A stretch of 64,000 bases of DNA, from the NCBI GenBank assembly GCA_959347425.1, contig OY365741.1, positions 1,574,501 through 1,638,500 of the forward strand, read 5' to 3'. Position numbers and translations under genes: made by a program. Shown here one piece after another: positions 36,367-44,943 of this stretch. Numbering within the stretch: position 1 is the first letter of the stretch; each line of letters begins with the position of its first letter. This DNA is from an uncultured Amylibacter sp. (GTDB lineage: Bacteria; Pseudomonadota; Alphaproteobacteria; Rhodobacterales; Rhodobacteraceae). The notes under the pieces were generated by a model. That model was not told where the DNA came from. It worked only from the letters and a program-made list of their open reading frames with translations, and ran no database searches.

Positions 36367-37064
36367 GTGGTTGTTTGGCGAATCCTTTCCAAGATAGCTG
36401 TGAGGATGCTGATAATTTGTATTTCAAAGACCATGCCGATAATGCGCGGGCGGCACGGGTTGCCTTTTGTGAGATTGATATAACAGATCATGATTATTGC
36501 TTTGCTGGGCGGATGTTTGAGCGCGTTCTTTGCACCTATAACCCCTACGGCAGTTTTTGCTCCGATGAGACGTTTGAGGGGATTAGTACAACTTTGCAAG
36601 CAGAACGCACCCAAAAGATAATTGATTGCGGGGATAATGATTATAACAAACCTGGCTCCTGTGTGCATGTGCTTGCGCGGGCGACGGCGGCCACTTGGGC
36701 GCGTGGGTTTGATAGCCCGTTGAAGACCCAACCAACAGGTGGGACAAACGAATTCCTGCGTGCCACCAATGCGACACATCTGGATAAAGGGGCGAGTAGT
36801 ACGACAGGGGCGATATTAAATCTGGCGACTTCCACCTTTGATTACAACGCATTTGGTGGCGATGCCACGGATGGGTGGAGTTTTTCCAAGAGTCTTTTGG
36901 CAGAGATACCTATTATTACGCTGGGATTTTGGGTGCGGCGGATTTGGGCGAACCGCTCAGCGGGGATGTACGAACCATGTATTGGAATGGGCGGATTAGC
37001 TCTACCAGCAGCACGGAGAGCGGCACGGAGGGTGATGTTATTGTTGCCACAGACTTTATTTTGA
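36351..37064 (+). CDS. Giant lipoprotein 1, fragment 3: last Cys repeats and start of barrel module 1
   Basis: The family-like frame begins near 36260 (LCSSEFAARREE), upstream of the first ATG. It carries GGCLANPFQDSC and CTYNPYGSFC, then the first barrel opening ATWARGFDSPLKTQP...NEFL. Coding sense is lost at a T5 tract (36881-36885), where T6 would continue SFFQESFGRDTYYYAGI; the remaining ~60 codons are out of frame. Confidence 0.55.
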   Translation: MLAGIGGCLANPFQDSCEDADNLYFKDHADNARAARVAFCEIDITDHDYCFAGRMFERVLCTYNPYGSFCSDETFEGISTTLQAERTQKIIDCGDNDYNKPGSCVHVLARATAATWARGFDSPLKTQPTGGTNEFLRATNATHLDKGASSTTGAILNLATSTFDYNAFGGDATDGWSFSKSLLAEIPIITLGFWVRRIWANRSAGMYEPCIGMGGLALPAARRAARRVMLLLPQTLF

Positions 37065-39904
37065 CCATTACTTTTGATGGTAGTGGCGGAACATTAACGT
37101 CCTTTGCCAAGGTGTTTTTGAATGACTCTGAAAACAATGATTATTACAACATTAACGCGACTTTTAATGAACGCGGGTTGATCACCGATGGCACTGTGGT
37201 TTATGCAGAATTTACCGGTGGCGATGAGAATAGCAGGGTAGATAGTTCTCTCACCGATGATGATGCAACCTTAAGCGGGATAATCGGCGAAGAGGGTGCG
37301 CTGGGCGTTTTTCAAGGCGCGGGTTTCGCAGGTGGGTTTGTTGTCCATCCAACTATTAAAGCGCGGGTGGAAACCAGGGATTGGGTGCGTGGCTTTGGCG
37401 ATACCGCGCCCGTCCGAATCCCCACGGAAGAAAACCAATTCTTACAAGAGAAAGAGGTAGGGACAGACGGTCTTATCACCGCGCCGACAACAATAACGGA
37501 CTCGGGCGGGGGTACACCTGTGGTTGAAAGGCTAACACTGAACATAGACAGAACAATTTTCAATGATGTATCGTGGTTTAGCGGTTTTATCAATGGCACC
37601 CAATATCATTATGCTGGGCTTTCGAGGACCGCCTATTTGGGCGAACCTTTGAATGTAGCCCCGTCTAGCGGCACTTGGTACGGTAAGTTTGGCGTGGGCG
37701 AAGATACCACAGATTTTGCGCTGGATGTAACTTTTGCCACTGGCAAAATTGGGGCGTTTGTTCGCGAGTCTGCGGGGATTTATTACCTATTGGCGGGTGA
37801 TTTTAATTCGGCGGGTGTGATAAAAGGCACGGTTAATTATGGCGCATTTGCTAATGGCGACCGTACTGATGCGGACGCGATAACCAGAGGCACGAACGGA
37901 ACCTTGACAGGGCTTATCGGGCAGGGCGGAGTGCTGGGCGCGTTTCATAGCACTGCCACGGGCGCGGCTGGCTATGCTGGTGGATTTTATGCGGGTCCAG
38001 TTAATACCCGAGATCTGGATGTTATGCCTTTTACCGTGAATGTAGATTATGCCGATTGGAAGCGTAGCTTCCTGCCTTTGGCGGATAACCCCACCACGAA
38101 CACTCCGCAAAATCAATTTTTGGCGACGGAGGGTGGAATTTCCACATCTCGCACGACAGCAACGCAAGCAGGCGGTACAGTGACGGTGCGCACTCTGAAT
38201 TTGCTGAATGCGACAAATTTTGATAACGAGGCTTTGGGCGGGGTTAATACCAACCGCGTGGATTGGTTTAGTGGATATATTGGCAGCACCCAATACCATT
38301 ACGCTGGGGTTTTTGAGGATGCGGATTTGGGCGACCCCCTAACCGAAACCCCCGCAGGTGGCGAATGGCGCGGTATTATTGGTGTGGGCGGGGCGACAAC
38401 GGATTTCACTTTGACCGTAACCTATGGCACGGCTGGCGGTACGATTTCGGCGTTTGTCCGTGATACTACCGATGTTTATTATCTGCTGGAAGGCGGGTTT
38501 GATGCAAACGGGCTGATTGACGGCACGGTTAAATATGGTGAGTTTACCAATCCTAGCACCGCTGTTGGCAATACGGAGGATGGAGTCCTGACTGGGCTTA
38601 TCGGTATGGAAGGCGCGTTGGGTGTGTTTCACAGCACGGCCACGGGCACGGCTGGTTATTCTGGTGGGTTTGTTGTCCGTCCAAACGCGCCCGAATACAC
38701 GGTGGCGGTAAAATATTCCGATTATCGGCGTAGCTTCCTGACCTTGGCTTCGCCCGACACAACCTCCCCTAAAAACCAGTTTGTCACGGATGCAACGGGT
38801 GTTATGACTGAGCAAAATGGGGGGACACTTGCACCCCAAACTACCCTAGCATTGGATACGACCACTTTTGATGGTGTTGCACTGGCTGGCGTGGCTGGCA
38901 ATTCGCTATTCTGGTTTGATGGGTTTGTAGATAACACCCCGCGGACGTATTATGCGGGGTTGGATACGACTGCCGATTTGGGCGCACCTATCAGCGGTGA
39001 GCTTGACATGACCGTCAATTGGCGTGGAGTGTTTGGCGTTGGCAGTGCCAAAACCGATTTCACGCTGAACATCACCTATGGCACGGGCGGTGGTTTGATT
39101 TCCGCCTTTATCCGCGAATTAGAGGATAACTATTACCTGCTGGCGGGTGATTTTGACGCAAACGGGCTGATAACAGGCACGGTTAATTATGGCGCGTTTG
39201 CCAATGGTGACCGTACTGATGCGGACGCGATAACCAGAGGCACAAACGGAATCCTCACAGGGCTTATCGGGGCAGAGGGTGCGATTGGCGCGTTTTATAG
39301 CGATGATACGGGGGTTACTGGCTATTCTGGTGGGTTTGTTGCCCGTGATAATGTGGCGGCGTTTGATGATGCAACCGTTCGCTATGAAACTTGGACGCGG
39401 GGCTTTTTATTGGCGGATACGCCAGATGTCAGCAAACCGCGCAATCAGTTTTTGCGGGCATTAACCAACACGCTGGATATAGCAGGGAATAATAATTCAA
39501 TCACCATTAACCTAAACACCGCCAAATTTAACGCGGAGGCGATTGATGGTCTTGCCACCAATAGCTATCAGTCATTTGATAGAACCATTGACGGCACTTC
39601 GCGCCATTACCTTGGGATTTTGCCAGATACCGATTTGGGCGCGCCCCTCGCCAATGTAGCAGCAACAAAAGCCACTTTTTATGGGAATTTCAGGGGCGGA
39701 TTTGATGGAAATCTTACCCACAATACCGATTTTGTTTTGCATCTAACGTTTGATGGGACGGGAGGCGAGCTGACCGCACGGGCGAATTATCGCAATACCG
39801 ATTATTATACTCTGGCAGGGAATTTTGACGCAGGCGGAGTGATAACGGGAACCGTTGCCTACACCACGGGTTTGAGATTGACCCGACATCCAACGGAATC
39901 CTGA
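36875..39904 (+). CDS. Giant lipoprotein 1, fragment 4: TbpB-like barrel modules 1-5
   Basis: 1009 codons holding most of five tandem barrel modules. Each contains YYAGI/YHYAG plus DLG.PL, a pair of strands such as DFTLTVTYGT, a YYLLxGxFDxNGxITGTV strand, and the closing GVFHSTATG.GY.GGFV. These resemble the lipocalin-like barrels of TbpB-type surface lipoproteins. There is no cysteine in this section. The frame is lost at a G3 tract (39868-39870) where sister modules predict G4. Confidence 0.6.
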   Translation: MEFFQESFGRDTYYYAGILGAADLGEPLSGDVRTMYWNGRISSTSSTESGTEGDVIVATDFILTITFDGSGGTLTSFAKVFLNDSENNDYYNINATFNERGLITDGTVVYAEFTGGDENSRVDSSLTDDDATLSGIIGEEGALGVFQGAGFAGGFVVHPTIKARVETRDWVRGFGDTAPVRIPTEENQFLQEKEVGTDGLITAPTTITDSGGGTPVVERLTLNIDRTIFNDVSWFSGFINGTQYHYAGLSRTAYLGEPLNVAPSSGTWYGKFGVGEDTTDFALDVTFATGKIGAFVRESAGIYYLLAGDFNSAGVIKGTVNYGAFANGDRTDADAITRGTNGTLTGLIGQGGVLGAFHSTATGAAGYAGGFYAGPVNTRDLDVMPFTVNVDYADWKRSFLPLADNPTTNTPQNQFLATEGGISTSRTTATQAGGTVTVRTLNLLNATNFDNEALGGVNTNRVDWFSGYIGSTQYHYAGVFEDADLGDPLTETPAGGEWRGIIGVGGATTDFTLTVTYGTAGGTISAFVRDTTDVYYLLEGGFDANGLIDGTVKYGEFTNPSTAVGNTEDGVLTGLIGMEGALGVFHSTATGTAGYSGGFVVRPNAPEYTVAVKYSDYRRSFLTLASPDTTSPKNQFVTDATGVMTEQNGGTLAPQTTLALDTTTFDGVALAGVAGNSLFWFDGFVDNTPRTYYAGLDTTADLGAPISGELDMTVNWRGVFGVGSAKTDFTLNITYGTGGGLISAFIRELEDNYYLLAGDFDANGLITGTVNYGAFANGDRTDADAITRGTNGILTGLIGAEGAIGAFYSDDTGVTGYSGGFVARDNVAAFDDATVRYETWTRGFLLADTPDVSKPRNQFLRALTNTLDIAGNNNSITINLNTAKFNAEAIDGLATNSYQSFDRTIDGTSRHYLGILPDTDLGAPLANVAATKATFYGNFRGGFDGNLTHNTDFVLHLTFDGTGGELTARANYRNTDYYTLAGNFDAGGVITGTVAYTTGLRLTRHPTES

Positions 39905-39936
39905 CGGGGATTATCGGCGCGAATGGTGCGATTGGC

Positions 39937-41310
39937 GTGTTTTATGGTGAAGATAACGCCCGCAATTATGGCGGTGGGTTTGTTGCCAAACCCAAAACTT
40001 TGACCTTTACCGATAGTGTAAAATACTCTGATTGGATTGCGCGTGCAAATCCCGATTTGATACCAAGTTTGACTCCAACAGCGAAAAATCAATTTTTGCA
40101 AACGACCAATAAAGATATAAGCACAATGGGTACCACCCCAACCGCCCCACGTATCTTAAGCCTAAGTTCCACACTCTTTGATGACGCGCCGATTCTTGGC
40201 GATAAAGATGATGGGGTTGCCTATTTCACGGGGACTATCGGGGGGACTGCCTATGCCTATGCTGGGATTTTTGATAGCACCGATTTGGGTGCGCCCTTGA
40301 CGCAGAGTGTCACTTGGAATGGCGTTATTGGATTTAATAGCGTTGAAAAACCAAAATCCACCGATTTCACGATTACCTTTACGGGCAAGGGCGGCACAAT
40401 TACCGCCTTTCTTGCGAATATTATTGCGACAGAGGGGACTATGGACGAAAATGATTTCCTTATTGCGGGGACATTTGATGACCTTGGGCTGATAACGGGG
40501 ACGGTTAATTATGCCGAATACACGGGCGATCTTGCCACTGGGATGATTCTTAACATCGCGCAAGCGGGTGTCCTTTCAGGGATTATCGGGCAAGACGGGG
40601 CGGTTGGCGTGTTTCATAGCACGGCCGCGGGGGCGAATGCCTATTCTGGTGGGTTTATCACCAGTGCCGATGTTAAAGAGCAGGTGAATATCAGCACGTG
40701 GCGGGATAGCTTTACGGGCGCAGGGCTTTATACCACGCCCGACGAAATCACCACGCCCCAAAATCAGTTTTTGGATGGCGCGGGACTCTCAAGCGACTAT
40801 CGCAATGTTACAGACCGCAGTGGAGGCTTCACTGCCACGATTTTTACCCTTGGGCTGGGGTCAAAATCGGGCGCGGCAGAGGCCACCTATAAATCCATTC
40901 CACTGGGCGGGGATAATGCGGGGGGTATAGGCTACTTCCAGGGATTTCAAAGGGACGATCCAGCAAATATAAATCCAAATGAATTTGGAGAGCCAGATCT
41001 AGCCAGCAGGCTTTATTACGGTTATTTGAATAATGCTAGCAAGATCGGCACACGGATTGAAGACACCACAGGCGAGGCCGAATATCACGGGCAATTCCGC
41101 GCGTGGGCGATCACCACTGGCGGGGATGTCTTTAACACAAATACCGATTTCACATTGACGGTTAGCTTTGGTACCAGTGTGCGTGGTGATGCAGGTGATA
41201 TAGACGCGTTTGTTGCAGAAGCCCGCAATTCGGGGCGTTATTATCGGCTGTTTGGCACGTATGATTCCAATGGAGTGATAAAGGGCGAGTGGAATACGGG
41301 ACGTTCTTGA
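39937..41310 (+). CDS. Giant lipoprotein 1, fragment 5: barrel modules 5 (end) to 7 (start)
   Basis: 457 codons. Begins at the end of module 5 (FYGEDNARNYGGGFVAKP), contains module 6 (DWIARANPDL...GVFHSTAAGANAYSGGF) and most of module 7. The frame ends at a G3 tract (41298-41300) where one extra G would continue WNTGTFLNTNP. Confidence 0.6.
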   Translation: MFYGEDNARNYGGGFVAKPKTLTFTDSVKYSDWIARANPDLIPSLTPTAKNQFLQTTNKDISTMGTTPTAPRILSLSSTLFDDAPILGDKDDGVAYFTGTIGGTAYAYAGIFDSTDLGAPLTQSVTWNGVIGFNSVEKPKSTDFTITFTGKGGTITAFLANIIATEGTMDENDFLIAGTFDDLGLITGTVNYAEYTGDLATGMILNIAQAGVLSGIIGQDGAVGVFHSTAAGANAYSGGFITSADVKEQVNISTWRDSFTGAGLYTTPDEITTPQNQFLDGAGLSSDYRNVTDRSGGFTATIFTLGLGSKSGAAEATYKSIPLGGDNAGGIGYFQGFQRDDPANINPNEFGEPDLASRLYYGYLNNASKIGTRIEDTTGEAEYHGQFRAWAITTGGDVFNTNTDFTLTVSFGTSVRGDAGDIDAFVAEARNSGRYYRLFGTYDSNGVIKGEWNTGRS

Positions 41311-41633
41311 ACACTAACCCGCTCCTGTGGGTGGAGGATGGTAGCGTCCTTGAAGTTGATAACGGACGCACAGGTTTTTTCAGCGGGATTATCAGCGAGG
41401 ATAACGCGATGGGTGTCTTTATCTCTGGTTCCGCCCTTGAAGAGCGGGGGTTGCTGACTGCTGGTCGCGGTAATGATGGCTTTGCCGGTGGGTTTATTGC
41501 CCGTCGGTTTGCCGTTGATAATAGCAACCCAAATGTGGGCTATACCGATTGGGCGGAGTGGTTTAACCATCGGGCAAGAGCCGATACTCTCACCCCCGAA
41601 AAACCAGTTTTTAACGACTTTTGGGGGGATTAA
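41289..41633 (+). CDS. Giant lipoprotein 1, fragment 6: end of barrel module 7
   Basis: 115 codons including FFSGIISEDNAMGVF and GFAGGFIARR, the closing strand of module 7, and the opening of module 8 (YTDWAEWF). The frame is lost at C5 (41593-41597); C4 would continue LTPKNQFLTTFGG. Confidence 0.5.
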   Translation: MEYGTFLNTNPLLWVEDGSVLEVDNGRTGFFSGIISEDNAMGVFISGSALEERGLLTAGRGNDGFAGGFIARRFAVDNSNPNVGYTDWAEWFNHRARADTLTPEKPVFNDFWGD

Positions 41634-44600
41634 CACGGATGGCACGACTGCCCAGCCAGCAGACATCACCACGGTGACTTTGAGTGATGTTGATTATGAA
41701 CCCGTGACAACCACCGGCGATGTAAATGATGGGTTTTCTTACTTTCTGGCGGGGAATTATGGCTATACTGGGATATTGGATAGCACCGATTTGGGCGCGC
41801 CTTTACGGGGTTTTAATGGAACAAAGGCGACTTGGCATGGGCAACTTAATTTTAGGAATGCCGAGCATGATTTTTTCATTAATATCAATTACGGCTCTGG
41901 CGGGGGTACGGTTGCTGGGTTTTTGGCGAATATAGTAGATACGACTGATTTCGCACTGGAAGGCAGTTTTGGGGCAAACGGCGTGATAACTGGCAGTGCC
42001 AATTTTGCCCAATACACGAATGATATTTTTGATGGGATGGCTATTGATACCCCGAACGGAATCCTAACAGGGATTATCGGGCAAGAGGGTGTGGTTGGCG
42101 TGTTTCATAGCACTGCTTTGGGCGCGGATGGCTATGTTGGCGGGTTTGTCGTCCATCCACAGGCGGTTGATGTAGCGGATGTAAATTACAACGATTGGAT
42201 ACGTGGGAAAAGCTATCTCACCGACCCCACCGACAGAAGCGGATCTCATTTTTTGACAACGACAGATGGTGTGATAAGCAGAGGAACTACTGACGCAGAG
42301 CTATCAGATATCACCTACCTGACGTTAAACAACGCCACCCTTGGGCTCACCAAAAACGTTGTCAAAATCCCTATCCCCGAGTCTCCCCTAGACTTCACCA
42401 CTCGCAGTGTTGACAACCCCGTGATGGTCGAAGATTACGAAATATTAAAAAACACCTTTGAAGGTGTGCCAATCGGTGGCGATGCAAACGATGGTATTGC
42501 TTACTATGAAGCAGAGGGTAACACCTATGCGGGTATTTTGGATAGCACCAATTTGGGCAAACCCTTGACGCAAACCACAGGAAAGCTCAATTGGCACGGG
42601 CAGCTTCATCTTACTGCTAATTTTGATAATGCTACCAATAATATTGCTACATACACCCGCGATTTTGTCTTGACTATCACCTTTAACAGCACTGGCGGTA
42701 CGCTTGAGGGGGTTATACAGGAATTGGATGATTCGAGATTTAACAACCCTAATCAAGTTCGGATTGAGGATTATCTTGCGTATGAAAGGGATTTTAATTT
42801 GTCTGAAGCTACTTTTGATACAAACGGGGTGATTACTGGTAAGGCTATTTACAGGAGTGCTAACGTGGGTAAAAGTAGTATATCCTTTGGCAATCGTGTA
42901 GAACAGGTTGGAACCCTAACCGGGCTTATCGGGCAGGAAGGCGCGGTTGCCGTGTTTAATAATGGTAATATTTCTACCACAAGTACTCGCTGGGCTGGCG
43001 GGTTTGTTGTTCAGCCAAATGTGCTTGGCACAGTCACCTATGCCGATTGGGTGCGGGCGAATCCCGCTCCCCTTATAGAAAAACAGTTTAATGGTGTTGT
43101 CACTCCCTTTGTAGAAAGCGGTACTGACCCTGATGTGGATAATCTGCCGGGGATTTTTGATGTTCCATTGGCGGGTAGCCATTTTTTGACAACGAAAAAT
43201 GGCGTGATAAGCAGAGGTAGTAAAGACCCGGGTCATAGCTTCATAAGAGAAGTTGGAACAGTAAACAGACACATAACAGAAGAGAATCCTGATAACAGAG
43301 TCGCACGCGAAGCCACCTATGTAAGGTTTGGCAAAGGCAACGACATCGGCGACGGTACAATCGGTGGCTTTGCTTATTATACAGGATTTATTAGTACAAG
43401 AGAACCTCTAAGCGATGGCGGAAGAGTTTCTGTCCGAGAAACTGTACAGAGCTATACTGGTATTTTGGATGATACCAATTTGGGCGCACCCTTGACGGAA
43501 ACCACAGGGACAACAGCCCAGTGGAAGGGGCAGATTGGTTATAGTGATTTCGTTTCAGGAGGTTTTTATAACCTTGTCGTTCCCTTTGACCTGAACATCA
43601 CCTATACCGACACTGGCGGTAAGATTGATGCGTTTATAATGAATATAGGTGAGAGTAACCCTGCGACTTTTCTGGAGAACACTGAATTTTATCTGGAAGG
43701 TACGTTTGATTTGCGTGGGGTGATTTATGGTTACACTCTTTTAGAGAATCGCGCTGATGCTGCGGCCGCCGCTAGTCGTTTGCGAGCTCTCGTCAATGCT
43801 GAGATTTATCACCTCAATTCCTATGAGGAAAGGAGTGGCATCACCGCCTCACTTGGAATCCTAACAGGGTTAATCGGGGAAAAGGGCGCGGTTGGCGTGT
43901 GGTATAGACCAAACCCCGATTCCTCTGGTTCTGGCGGGTTTATTGCCGCACCGTCAGCCCCAGTAATGGAGCATTACAAGGCGTGGCAGGCTAGCTTTGC
44001 GTCAACACCAGCCACAACCATCACCTCTGCCGAAAACCGTTTTTTAAGCGATAGCGATAATATCTTTGATAATCTAAGAACCGAACCAAACGGCGGGGCA
44101 ACGCCCGCACCGATAACAACCTTAAACATGGACGCGAACGTGAATAATAGTGTGTCCTTTGCCAATGGCTATTTTAACAATGCGGGCAACACAATCCGCA
44201 GTTTTCACGCAACAATTGGCGTGGATGCCGATTTGGGTGCGGTTCTGCCCGTTTGGCAAACGGGGCAAACTGCCAGCGCCATGTGGAACGGCAAATTCCG
44301 TGCGGAGAGCGGGAATGGCACAACAACCAATGTGGATTTTGATTTGGCAGTGGATTTTGAAAACAGAGCGGTGGAGGCTTTTGTCCCCATCACTCCCGCC
44401 AGCATAACCCATTATCATTTACGGGGCGAATTCCCCGTGGGTTTGAAAGGTGCAATTATCGGCACGGTTGATCGCGGGGATTTCACCGATAGCAACAGAT
44501 TACTGCCAACAGGCGATAATACCCCCGGGGTTTTCACTGGGCTTATCGGCTCGCAAGGCGCGATTGGCGTGTTTATCAGTGGCTCGCGGGTTGGTACTGG

Positions 44601-44664
44601 CTCTGCCCTGATAGGTGGCACGGGGGATACGGGCTATGCTGGCGGGTTTGTCGCAAACCCCTAG
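41473..44664 (+). CDS. Giant lipoprotein 1, fragment 7: barrel modules 8-11
   Basis: The meaningful frame starts near 41600 (PKNQFLTTFGG) and runs to the natural end at GYAGGFVANP. It holds four TbpB-like modules closing with GGFVVHP, GGFVVQP, GGFIAAP and GGFVANP; modules 9 and 10 are longer (~300 residues) because of inserts. It is back in the same frame as fragment 1, so the indels sum to zero modulo 3. The module-final GGFV ending at the stop codon parallels the end of giant gene 2. Confidence 0.65.
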   Translation: MMALPVGLLPVGLPLIIATQMWAIPIGRSGLTIGQEPILSPPKNQFLTTFGGINTDGTTAQPADITTVTLSDVDYEPVTTTGDVNDGFSYFLAGNYGYTGILDSTDLGAPLRGFNGTKATWHGQLNFRNAEHDFFININYGSGGGTVAGFLANIVDTTDFALEGSFGANGVITGSANFAQYTNDIFDGMAIDTPNGILTGIIGQEGVVGVFHSTALGADGYVGGFVVHPQAVDVADVNYNDWIRGKSYLTDPTDRSGSHFLTTTDGVISRGTTDAELSDITYLTLNNATLGLTKNVVKIPIPESPLDFTTRSVDNPVMVEDYEILKNTFEGVPIGGDANDGIAYYEAEGNTYAGILDSTNLGKPLTQTTGKLNWHGQLHLTANFDNATNNIATYTRDFVLTITFNSTGGTLEGVIQELDDSRFNNPNQVRIEDYLAYERDFNLSEATFDTNGVITGKAIYRSANVGKSSISFGNRVEQVGTLTGLIGQEGAVAVFNNGNISTTSTRWAGGFVVQPNVLGTVTYADWVRANPAPLIEKQFNGVVTPFVESGTDPDVDNLPGIFDVPLAGSHFLTTKNGVISRGSKDPGHSFIREVGTVNRHITEENPDNRVAREATYVRFGKGNDIGDGTIGGFAYYTGFISTREPLSDGGRVSVRETVQSYTGILDDTNLGAPLTETTGTTAQWKGQIGYSDFVSGGFYNLVVPFDLNITYTDTGGKIDAFIMNIGESNPATFLENTEFYLEGTFDLRGVIYGYTLLENRADAAAAASRLRALVNAEIYHLNSYEERSGITASLGILTGLIGEKGAVGVWYRPNPDSSGSGGFIAAPSAPVMEHYKAWQASFASTPATTITSAENRFLSDSDNIFDNLRTEPNGGATPAPITTLNMDANVNNSVSFANGYFNNAGNTIRSFHATIGVDADLGAVLPVWQTGQTASAMWNGKFRAESGNGTTTNVDFDLAVDFENRAVEAFVPITPASITHYHLRGEFPVGLKGAIIGTVDRGDFTDSNRLLPTGDNTPGVFTGLIGSQGAIGVFISGSRVGTGSALIGGTGDTGYAGGFVANP

Positions 44665-44706
44665 TCTGCTGTCCCTTAATCCAAACTGTTTAACATCTGT
44701 GGCAGA

Positions 44707-44763
44707 GGGCGCGGTTTGCGCGGGTTTTAACCAGTCTCTCAATCCCGCATAGCGACATAATTC
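44707..44763. repeat. Flanking repeat 2 of the giant lipoprotein pair
   Basis: Contains CGGGTTTTAACC, AGTCTCTCAATCCCGCATAG and GACATAATT, matching flanking repeat 1 at most positions. Similarity continues weakly downstream (CGGG..GTTTCC and AAAACCGCA), so the leaders of both giant genes are related. Confidence 0.7.
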
Positions 44764-44864
44764 TCTTAAAATTCTGTTAATTTCACGGGGGTTTCCGCCC
44801 GCTCGCCAACATAAAACCGCAACAATTTATCCCTGTTTTGATTTAAATGAAATCTAACAATTTA

Positions 44865-44893
44865 TTGCGAATGAAATAAAAGCTCCCTATTAT
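44865..44893 (+). promoter_or_regulatory. Sigma70-type promoter of giant gene 2
   Basis: TTGCGA (44865-44870), 17-base spacer, TATTAT (44888-44893). The layout and -10 box are the same as before giant gene 1. Confidence 0.7.
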
Positions 44894-44943
44894 AAAGGTA
44901 TGTTAGAATAAGATTAGTTGTAACAAGCGGGGATATTATCGTT

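Larger units (their letters stand above)
30484..44664 (+). pseudogene. Giant Cys-repeat / TbpB-like surface lipoprotein gene 1, interrupted by seven 1-base indels
   Basis: Read across seven single-base indels, this is one 14.2-kb gene of ~4,700 codons in net frame. It has a signal peptide with lipobox LTAC (Cys34). Residues ~50-2060 contain about 45 motifs of the type [ND]P[FY]xxxC in four-cysteine repeats. After that come 11 beta-barrel modules of ~200-310 residues, each opening with a W...NQFL-like segment, then YAGI..[TA]DLG.PL, and ending GAxGVFxS...GGFV, like transferrin-binding protein B barrels. Breaks are G6 for G5 (34479), G4 for G5 (34645), near 36253, T5 for T6 (36881), G3 for G4 (39868), G3 for G4 (41298) and C5 for C4 (41593). 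It may be a decaying gene, phase-variable, or mis-sequenced. Confidence 0.75.
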
